This document shows, one piece after another, positions 1 to 5,311 of a stretch of DNA of 12,225 nucleotides. A model generated the notes under the pieces. The model searched no databases, was not told where the DNA came from, and saw only the letters and a list, made by a program, of their open reading frames with translations. This stretch comes from JACOVP01 sp035289145 (GTDB taxonomy: Archaea; Nanobdellota; Nanobdellia; SCGC-AAA011-G17; UBA489), in assembly GCA_035289145.1 (NCBI GenBank), contig DATDXZ010000025.1:1-12225 (forward strand). The letters are read 5' to 3'. The translations under genes and the position numbers were made by a program. The stretch's first letter is position 1, and each line of letters starts with the position of its first letter.

Positions 1-152
1 GAAAATAAAACTGAGAATCCTTTGAATGCCTGCGCCTGCTTAACTATTTTTTCAGATAACTAAAATGGGCTTATAGCGTCTTTTGTTGCAGAATAACGTA
101 GAGTTGGTGTTTTAGACGCGCTAAAAAGTGCAAAACTTCAGTTCTAAAAAGG

Positions 153-160
153 TTTTTATA
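153..160 (+). promoter_or_regulatory. Possible TATA box for the desaturase gene
   Basis: The octamer TTTTTATA is preceded by an A-rich stretch that could serve as a weak BRE. It lies about 22-29 nt upstream of the ATG at 182, roughly the TATA-to-start spacing expected of a leaderless archaeal transcript. It lies inside the reading frame if the GTG at 128 is used, so it also argues for the ATG start. In an AT-rich region such a match can arise by chance, and it lacks the extended upstream element shared by the two stronger promoters in this window. Confidence 0.35.
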
Positions 161-181
161 GAAGAACAGAATATAGAAAGT

Positions 182-1300
182 ATGATTCAAACGAAGAATG
201 TTGATTGGGTAAATACAATCTTCATTGTTTCTTACCATCTGTTGTTATTAAGTTTATTACCCATATATTTTATCTTTAACACGCCAAGTTTTGGTCTAAT
301 AGTAACAACGATTATACTCAGTATACTTATCAGTTTCAGTATTACTGCAGGGTACCATCGATTATATGCCCATCAAGCTTACGATCTCAACAAAATAGGA
401 GAATTTTTAATTCTAGCGTTTAGTACATTAGCTATAGAGAATAGTGCTCTGCAATGGTCGCGCGATCATCGCATGCATCATCGGTATGTCGACACGGAAA
501 AAGATCCTTATTCAATCAAGCAAGGATTTTGGCACGCGCATATGTTGTGGGTCTTAAAGAAAAATTATGAAAGAACGAGTGACTATGGTCTAGTTCCAGA
601 TTTAGTAAAAAATAAAGCAGTTATGTTTCAGCACAAGTATTATACTGCATTGGTAATTCTTGGAAACTTGGCGGTAATTGGTCTGTTGAGTTGGATTTTC
701 AAAGATTTGTTTGGAGTAATGGTAATCGCTTGTTTAGCTAGAGTGTTCCTAATCCATCATATGACTTGGTTAATTAATTCTCTCGCGCATATGTTGGGTA
801 GCAGGCCTTATTCAAAAGAGCATTCTGCGGTCAATAATGCAGTTTTAGCATTGTTTACATTCGGCGAAGGATATCATAATTATCATCACACATTCCCGTC
901 AGATTATCGCAATGGTGTCCGCTGGTACCAGTATGATCCTACAAAGATAGTAATTTGGTGTCTTGCAAAGATAGGCATGGCAAAGAATCTGAAGAAAGTA
1001 GAGCTCCCTCTAATCAAAAGAAAGATGATTTTAGAAGATCAGAGAATGGTATTGGAAAGAATAAGAGTGTTGAGCCAGAAAAAATGGAAAGAAGTGGAAA
1101 AACAAGTAAAAAAAGCTGCAGAAAGTTTGAATGCGAAGCTTCTCGAAAGATATGCGCTCATGATGAAGTATAAGCTGAAAAAGAGAGAAGAAAGAAAAGA
1201 GATGAAACTAAAGATCAGAGCGTTAAAAAAATCAATTCAGGAGGAATATAAGAACTGGATAAGAGTTTGTAGCAGGATTTTAGTGACAAAAACCATGTGA
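182..1300 (+). CDS. Membrane fatty-acid (acyl-CoA Δ9-type) desaturase with basic C-terminal coiled coil
   Basis: This is an integral-membrane diiron desaturase of the stearoyl-CoA desaturase/DesC type. In that family an O2-dependent diiron centre puts a cis double bond into an acyl chain. Counting from the GTG at 128, the complete ligand set is visible: HRLYAH (77-82), HRMHH (114-118), NSLAH (N217, H221) and HNYHH (250-254), followed by the family segment NGVRWYQYDPTK. Hydrophobic segments lie at about 28-50, 55-73, 91-105, 173-191 and 195-220. After about residue 290 comes a roughly 100-residue Lys/Glu/Arg-rich tail, predicted helical or coiled-coil and cytosolic, beyond the catalytic core. 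I chose ATG 182 (372 aa), which sits just before the conserved start of the fold. GTG 128 would add 18 residues (390 aa). The family is typically bacterial or eukaryotic, so its presence beside archaeal genes suggests acquisition by transfer. The substrate cannot be read from the sequence. Confidence 0.9.
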   Translation: MIQTKNVDWVNTIFIVSYHLLLLSLLPIYFIFNTPSFGLIVTTIILSILISFSITAGYHRLYAHQAYDLNKIGEFLILAFSTLAIENSALQWSRDHRMHHRYVDTEKDPYSIKQGFWHAHMLWVLKKNYERTSDYGLVPDLVKNKAVMFQHKYYTALVILGNLAVIGLLSWIFKDLFGVMVIACLARVFLIHHMTWLINSLAHMLGSRPYSKEHSAVNNAVLALFTFGEGYHNYHHTFPSDYRNGVRWYQYDPTKIVIWCLAKIGMAKNLKKVELPLIKRKMILEDQRMVLERIRVLSQKKWKEVEKQVKKAAESLNAKLLERYALMMKYKLKKREERKEMKLKIRALKKSIQEEYKNWIRVCSRILVTKTM

Positions 1301-1351
1301 AAGTAGAACTGCAAAATATATATTTTCTCAACAACAATATTTAAAAGCAAG

Positions 1352-1394
1352 TTCAACCTTACAAAAAGGTGTTGAAATAAGAAAAGGGGTTGAA
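1352..1394 (+). repeat. Repeated half-sites (two direct, one inverted) upstream of the tRNA/RNAP promoter
   Basis: AAAAGGTGTTGAA at 1364-1376 recurs as AAAAGGGGTTGAA at 1382-1394. The two match at 12 of 13 positions with an 18-bp period. TTCAACCTT at 1352-1360 is an inverted, slightly shorter version: TTCAAC (1352-1357) pairs with GTTGAA (1371-1376). The cluster ends 27 bp before the TATA box at 1422, a position where archaeal activators commonly bind. No coding sequence covers it. An operator role is inference from placement. The inverted pair could instead form a hairpin at the end of the desaturase transcript, although no following T-run is seen. Confidence 0.5.
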
Positions 1395-1407
1395 TAGTGA
1401 GTTCTCG

Positions 1408-1429
1408 ACAGACCCGAAAGTTTTATATA
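1408..1429 (+). promoter_or_regulatory. BRE/TATA promoter for the tRNA-Asp/tRNA-Lys/RNA polymerase unit
   Basis: The TATA box TTTATATA (1422-1429) is preceded by a BRE-like CGAAAG (1415-1420, allowing C1415 as its first base). From the usual archaeal spacing, transcription should begin at about 1450-1456. The 22-nt element matches the promoter ahead of rps12 (9756-9777) at 18 of 22 positions, including a shared ACAGAC upstream of the BRE. It is the only good promoter I see before the tRNAs, and no TATA box is placed to serve rpoH on its own. It is therefore the likely promoter for the tRNA pair and probably for the RNAP operon behind it. Confidence 0.75.
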
Positions 1430-1453
1430 CCCCTCATCGACCTTTTTTTCTAG

Positions 1454-1507
1454 ATGGCACAATCGTTCTTGAACAAAGCTACCATGACGACGGCAAAAGA
1501 GTTGTAA
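1454..1507 (+). CDS. Possible leaderless 17-codon ORF in the tRNA leader
   Basis: An ATG falls where the 1408-1429 promoter should start transcription, and opens a 17-codon frame ending in TAA, reading MAQSFLNKATMTTAKEL. The other strong promoter in the window likewise places an ATG-GC start immediately at the predicted start site (rps12), after a similar pyrimidine-rich stretch. I recognise no homology in the peptide. It could be a leader peptide, or simply a chance ATG in a tRNA 5' leader that RNase P removes. Length alone gives no support; only the position relative to the promoter does. Confidence 0.22.
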   Translation: MAQSFLNKATMTTAKEL

Positions 1508-1569
1508 ACCAATGTTTTCCAAATCTAGTTAGCACTCTCAAGAACAAGACAACCATCCCCAAAAGACGT

Positions 1570-1673
1570 GCCCTAGTAGTCTAGTGGCTATGATACGGCC
1601 CTGTCGTGGGCACTCAAGATCAAATCTGGCCCAAAGAAAGGCCGTGGCGCGGGTTCGATTCCCGCCTAGGGCG
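1570..1673 (+). tRNA. tRNA-Asp (anticodon GTC), intron-containing
   Basis: The cloverleaf is complete. The acceptor stem is GCCCTAG (1570-1576) with CTAGGGC (1666-1672) and discriminator G1673. The D arm starts at 1579. The anticodon stem is CGGCC (1596-1600) with GGCCG (1640-1644), and the anticodon GTC lies at 1603-1605. The T arm is GCGGG (1649-1653), loop TTCGATT, CCCGC (1661-1665). The mature length is 72 nt after removal of a 32-nt intron at position 37/38. CCA is not encoded, since TTTT follows the discriminator. The G10·U25 pair and the U13·U22 mismatch in the D stem are, from memory, typical of Asp tRNAs. Only 4 nt separate it from tRNA-Lys, so the two are co-transcribed. Confidence 0.95.
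1607..1638 (+). other. tRNA-Asp intron (bulge-helix-bulge, 37/38)
   Basis: This 32-nt archaeal tRNA intron would be removed by the tRNA-splicing endonuclease. The bulge-helix-bulge geometry is visible. The 5' bulge C1605-G1606|T1607 and the 3' bulge A1637-A1638|A1639 are each 3 nt and cut after the second nucleotide. The 4-bp central helix pairs CTGT (1601-1604) with AAAG (1633-1636), with one G·A mismatch. The inner helix GGGC (1608-1611) with GCCC (1629-1632) is perfect. A further AGAT (1617-1620)/ATCT (1624-1627) hairpin caps the intron. The boundaries give a standard 7-nt anticodon loop after splicing. Confidence 0.9.
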
Positions 1674-1677
1674 TTTT

Positions 1678-1770
1678 GGGCCGGTAGCTCAGCCTGGCTA
1701 GAGCACTTGGCTTTTAACAAGCCAAAGCAAAGACACCAAGGGGTCGGGGGTTCAAATCCCCTCCGGTCCG
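1678..1770 (+). tRNA. tRNA-Lys (anticodon TTT), intron-containing
   Basis: The acceptor stem is GGGCCGG (1678-1684) with CCGGTCC (1763-1769), including one G·U pair, and the discriminator is G1770. The D stem is GCTC (1687-1690) with GAGC (1701-1704). The anticodon stem is CTTGG (1706-1710) with CCAAG (1736-1740), and the anticodon TTT lies at 1713-1715. The T arm is GGGGG (1746-1750), loop TTCAAAT, CCCCT (1758-1762). The mature length is 75 nt after removal of an 18-nt intron, giving the loop CTTTTAA familiar from archaeal tRNA-Lys. CCA is not encoded. The gene ends 15 nt before the rpoH start codon. Confidence 0.95.
1717..1734 (+). other. tRNA-Lys intron (18 nt, relaxed bulge-helix-bulge)
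   Basis: This is an unusually short intron at 37/38. The central helix is perfect: CTTT (1711-1714) pairs with AAAG (1729-1732). The 3' bulge is A1733-C1734|A1735 and the 5' cut is T1715-A1716|A1717. The inner helix is minimal, at most GC (1721-1722) with GC (1727-1728), so the motif is of the relaxed type. A shift by one base (1718-1735) would give the same mature tRNA; I chose the canonical position. The intron contains AAGCCAA (1719-1725), which is complementary to the 5' side of the anticodon arm (1707-1713). Confidence 0.85.
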
Positions 1771-1785
1771 TTATCTCAACACAAA

Positions 1786-2028
1786 ATGCCGAAAACCATC
1801 AAAATCCAAGACCATATCTTGGTACCTAAACATGTGCTCCTAACTAAAGAAGAAGCCCAAGCGTTATTCTCAAAATACAATATTAATCCATCACAAATGC
1901 CGATGATTTCTGCAAAAGATCCTGCCATCAAAAACCTCAATGCAGAAGTCGGTGACGTCATCAAAATCCTCAGAGATTCACAGACAGAAAAAGATGCTGT
2001 GTTTTTCCGCATAGTTAAGGCTGACTAA
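1786..2028 (+). CDS. rpoH: DNA-directed RNA polymerase subunit Rpo5 (RpoH)
   Basis: This 80-residue subunit is the archaeal counterpart of the C-terminal part of eukaryotic Rpb5. It sits at the jaw of RNAP, near downstream DNA. The family signature HxLVPKH appears at residues 10-16. It is followed by LTKEEA, the NINPSQMPMI stretch, a DPAIKNL motif and the GDVIKILRDS strand near the C-terminus. In most archaea that strand continues with Thr-Ala-Gly; here it reads TEK, a mild divergence. The length is usual for the family. Only 15 nt separate the start from tRNA-Lys, with no TATA box at the right distance and no clear Shine-Dalgarno. The message probably gets its 5' end from tRNA 3' processing. 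The stop abuts the rpoB2 ATG (TAAATG). Confidence 0.96.
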   Translation: MPKTIKIQDHILVPKHVLLTKEEAQALFSKYNINPSQMPMISAKDPAIKNLNAEVGDVIKILRDSQTEKDAVFFRIVKAD

Positions 2029-3510
2029 ATGAACAAAAAACTGATTATCAAAAAATACTTTGAAGAGAATTCATTTGTAGAGTCTAACATCCGTTCTTTT
2101 AATAATTTCATCGAAAAAGATATCCATAAAATTATCCAGGAAATTGGAGACATCATTCCGACAATCATTCCACAGGATATGCAGGACTTCCGTATCAAGC
2201 TCGATAAGATCAGCATCACAAAGCCGCAGCTAGTAGAGGCAGATGGCTCCAGAAGAGACATTTACCCTATGGAAGCTCGTTTGAGAAAAATATCCTATGC
2301 TGCGCCTATCAACTTGGAAATTTCTGCGCACATCGATGGAGTGCAAAGAGAATCATTCACAACACAAATTGGATTGTTGCCGATCATGCTCAAGAGTAAA
2401 TATTGTCATCTCCACGGTATGAAAGAAGAAGAATTAATCAAGCATGGAGAAGATCCGCATGATAATGGTGGGTACTTCATCTTAAACGGTAACGAACGTG
2501 TCTTAATGACTGTTGAAGACTTGGCAGCCAATATGATGTTCGTAGAGGAAAATAAGATTGGTACCAGCAGATACACTGCAAAAGTATTCTCTGAGCGCGG
2601 CTCTTACAGAGTCCCGCACGTCATCGAGCAGACAAAAGACGGTCTCATTTACTTGTCATTCACGCGCTTCAAGAAGATCCCAATTGTTGCAGTCATCAAG
2701 GCATTAGGCTTGACCAAAGACAGCGACATCGTGCAGGCAATCTCACAAGAGAGAGAATTTGATGATATTTTCATTAATCTATTCAATGGCGCAGATCTCA
2801 AGAGTGAGGCAGATGCAGTGGATTTCATCTCCAAGAAGATTGGTATGTCTCCTATGCAAGAGCAGCGCCTAGAAAAAACACAGGATAATTTAGACAAATA
2901 CCTCTTGCCTCATTTAGGTATCGAGCCAAAAGACAGAAAATACAAGGCAATCAACTTGTGTAAACTCTTGCGTCGTTTCCTGATCATCTCAAAAGAAGAC
3001 ATCAAAAACCAAGACAAAGATCATTACATGAACAAGCGCTTGAAGTTAAGCGGAGACTTATTGTCTGATTTGTTCCGTGTGCAGTTACGAGCATTAGTTA
3101 ATGATATTCTCTACAACTTCCAGAGATTAGTCAAGAGGGGAAAATTCCACTCCATCAAGATCATTATTCGTGAAAAATTATTGACTTCCAGAATCAACAG
3201 TGCCATGGCAACGGGTGTCTGGGTTGGTGGCCGTAAAGGGTTAAGCCAGAATATGGATAGAACCAACTTCCTAGCTTCCACATCACATTTACAGAGAGTA
3301 GTCTCCTTATTGTCAGCTACGCAGGAGAACTTCGCAGCACGCGCATTGCATGCAACACACTGGGGAAGGCTCTGTGCTATCGAAACTCCAGAAGGTACTT
3401 CTATTGGTTTGAGAAAAAACCTCGCATTATTATCAGAGATCACGCAAGAAGAAATTCCTGAACAAAAGCTCAAGAAATCTTTTGAAGAGCTGGGAATGGA
3501 AGCAATATGA
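2029..3510 (+). CDS. rpoB2: DNA-directed RNA polymerase subunit B'' (Rpo2 N-terminal part)
   Basis: This 493-residue protein is the N-terminal half of the second-largest RNAP subunit, comprising protrusion, lobe and fork. Visible marks are the external/protrusion region, GGYFILNGNER (147-157), and the C-terminal fork segment with RTNFLAS, SHLQRVVS and WGRLCAIETPEG (445-456). The polymerase is split after the conserved LRKNLALLSEI segment, as in methanogens and haloarchaea; many other archaea have a single B gene. The usual ETPEGPN is altered to ETPEGTS (452-458) and the preceding Cys-Pro to Cys-Ala. The gene begins directly at the rpoH stop and overlaps rpoB1 by 4 nt (ATGA), implying translational coupling and equal dosage of the two halves. 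Confidence 0.97.
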   Translation: MNKKLIIKKYFEENSFVESNIRSFNNFIEKDIHKIIQEIGDIIPTIIPQDMQDFRIKLDKISITKPQLVEADGSRRDIYPMEARLRKISYAAPINLEISAHIDGVQRESFTTQIGLLPIMLKSKYCHLHGMKEEELIKHGEDPHDNGGYFILNGNERVLMTVEDLAANMMFVEENKIGTSRYTAKVFSERGSYRVPHVIEQTKDGLIYLSFTRFKKIPIVAVIKALGLTKDSDIVQAISQEREFDDIFINLFNGADLKSEADAVDFISKKIGMSPMQEQRLEKTQDNLDKYLLPHLGIEPKDRKYKAINLCKLLRRFLIISKEDIKNQDKDHYMNKRLKLSGDLLSDLFRVQLRALVNDILYNFQRLVKRGKFHSIKIIIREKLLTSRINSAMATGVWVGGRKGLSQNMDRTNFLASTSHLQRVVSLLSATQENFAARALHATHWGRLCAIETPEGTSIGLRKNLALLSEITQEEIPEQKLKKSFEELGMEAI

Positions 3511-5309
3511 CTGACATATTTATCGACCAAAAATATGTAGGATCAGTAGACAATCCAAAAATATTCACCAGAAAAGTCCGTGAAGAAAGACAAAAAGGAA
3601 AAATTTCTGGAACTGTGAATCTTGCATACAGGGAAGAATTGGATGAAATCCATGTAGAAACTTCCAAGGGCCGTGTGCGCCGTCCATTGATCATTGTCGA
3701 GAATGGTAAAAGTAAATTTACAGCAGAACATATGCGTAAGATCGAAAAAAATGAAATGATTTGGAAAGATCTGTTGAAAGAGGGAGTCATTGAGTATTTA
3801 GATGCAGGTGAAGAAGAAGGAGCTTATGTTGCTTTAGATGAAAAAGATATTACACCAGATCACACACATGTTGAAATTTCTCCAACGACGATTCTAGGAT
3901 TAACAACATCATTAGTACCGTTCGCAAACTACGGTCAGTCTGCTCGTCTGAATAGAGGTTCAAAAGGGCAGAAACAGGCATTAGGTTTCTATTCTGCAAA
4001 TTACTTGCAAAGAATGGACACTGACGTTAACATTTTGCACTATCCGCAAAACCCTATTGTTCGCTCATTCACCTATGAAATTTCTGAACAGCACAAACAC
4101 CCGGCAGGACAAAATATTGTTATTGCCTTGATGAGTTACGAAGGCTACAACATGCAGGATTCCATTGTCTTTAATAGGGGATCTATTCAACGAAGTTTGG
4201 CTCGTTCCACATATTTCAGACCTTATAGTGCTGAAGAGTTAAGATACTCTGGTGGTCTTGTAGACGAGATTGGGATCCCTAACAAAGAAGTCAAGGGGTA
4301 TAAGGCAGAACATGATTATCGCTTATTAGAGGAAGATGGTATTATTCATCCTGAAGCAAGTATAGGTGAAGATGACATTCTTATTGGAAAAACATCCCCT
4401 CCAAGATTCTTGGGAGAGTTAGATGAATTCAGTATTGCTGCTAACAAGCGCAGAGAAAGCTCAATCACAAGCAAGAATAATGAAGAAGGAAAAGTGGATG
4501 CTGTTGTCATCACAGACAATGAAGAGGGTAACAAGTTAATCCAAGTGCGTGTTCGTCATTTGCGTATTCCTGAGATTGGAGATAAGTTCGCTTCACGTCA
4601 TGGTCAGAAAGGAGTTGTTGGGCTTATTGTTCCAGAACCAGACATGCCGTTCACATCCTCAGGTATTGTCCCAGATTTAATTTTCTCTCCTCACTCTATT
4701 CCTTCTCGTATGACTATTTCACACTTGATCGAGATCGTTGCTGGAAAAGTAGGGGCTTTAACAGGCAGAACTATTGACGGTACTGCATTTGAGTCAGAAT
4801 CTGAAAAAGATTTGAGAAAGACATTGATGGAAATGGGCTTCAGAGAAAATGGAACTGAAACTATGTACAGTGGTATCTCTGGAGAACGATTAAAGGCAAA
4901 AATTTATATCGGTAACATGTACTACTTGAGATTAAAGCACATGGTAGCTAACAAATTGCACGCTCGAGCATCAGGCCGTATTCAATTATTGACTCGTCAG
5001 CCAATCGAAGGTCGCGCTAAAGGCGGAGGTCTGAGATTAGGTGAGATGGAGAAGGATTGTTTAGTCGCTCACGGAGCATCATTGCTCTTGAAAGAACGCT
5101 TCGATTCAGACAAGACAACTATTCATGTTTGTGAAGAATGTGGTATGTTAGCAGTCTACGATGACTTCCGTAACAACAGATTCTGCCACCGCTGTGGTAG
5201 CAACGTCGTGATCAATGTAGTAGAGATTTCCTATGCATTCAAACTGCTCTTGGACGAGTTAAAAGCGCTCGGTATCGCACCAAGATTAAGATTGAGGAAC
5301 AAGTACTAA
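3507..5309 (+). CDS. rpoB1: DNA-directed RNA polymerase subunit B' (Rpo2 C-terminal part)
   Basis: This 600-residue protein is the C-terminal half of the B subunit, carrying the wall, the hybrid-binding domain, part of the active centre and the clamp segment. Motifs seen are GYNMQDS (213-219), GDKFASRHGQKGV (358-370), LTRQPIEGRAKGGG (495-508), GEMEKDCLVAHGAS (512-525) and a zinc site of C542xxC545 with C560xxC563. The C-terminal RLRLRNK is typical. All core motifs appear intact. The ATG at 3507 overlaps the rpoB2 stop in an ATGA junction, and rpoA1 follows after a 2-nt gap. The protein functions only in complex with B'', A' and A''. Confidence 0.97.
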   Translation: MTDIFIDQKYVGSVDNPKIFTRKVREERQKGKISGTVNLAYREELDEIHVETSKGRVRRPLIIVENGKSKFTAEHMRKIEKNEMIWKDLLKEGVIEYLDAGEEEGAYVALDEKDITPDHTHVEISPTTILGLTTSLVPFANYGQSARLNRGSKGQKQALGFYSANYLQRMDTDVNILHYPQNPIVRSFTYEISEQHKHPAGQNIVIALMSYEGYNMQDSIVFNRGSIQRSLARSTYFRPYSAEELRYSGGLVDEIGIPNKEVKGYKAEHDYRLLEEDGIIHPEASIGEDDILIGKTSPPRFLGELDEFSIAANKRRESSITSKNNEEGKVDAVVITDNEEGNKLIQVRVRHLRIPEIGDKFASRHGQKGVVGLIVPEPDMPFTSSGIVPDLIFSPHSIPSRMTISHLIEIVAGKVGALTGRTIDGTAFESESEKDLRKTLMEMGFRENGTETMYSGISGERLKAKIYIGNMYYLRLKHMVANKLHARASGRIQLLTRQPIEGRAKGGGLRLGEMEKDCLVAHGASLLLKERFDSDKTTIHVCEECGMLAVYDDFRNNRFCHRCGSNVVINVVEISYAFKLLLDELKALGIAPRLRLRNKY

Positions 5310-5311
5310 CT

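Noticed and set aside
1..127. Upstream region as the end of another gene
   Set aside because: I found no frame with recognisable content and no RNA fold I could support. A weak CTTATA at 70-75 is not convincing as a promoter.
128..181. GTG start of the desaturase at 128, adding 18 residues
   Set aside because: The added residues do not resemble the family, a TATA-like box lies inside them, and an ATG at 182 sits just before the conserved fold. The GTG remains possible.
1328..1720. Short open frames on both strands across the 1301-1720 region
   Set aside because: They overlap the repeat, promoter and tRNA genes, have no recognisable protein features, and contain no supporting start signals. 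They are chance frames.
3506..3512. The rpoB2/rpoB1 junction as a frameshift mutation in a single rpoB gene
   Set aside because: The split lies at the known archaeal B''/B' boundary with a clean ATGA overlap, and both parts have complete family ends.
3111..3790. Long minus-strand frames opposite rpoB2 and rpoB1
   Set aside because: They are antisense shadows of strongly conserved RNAP genes, with no family resemblance.
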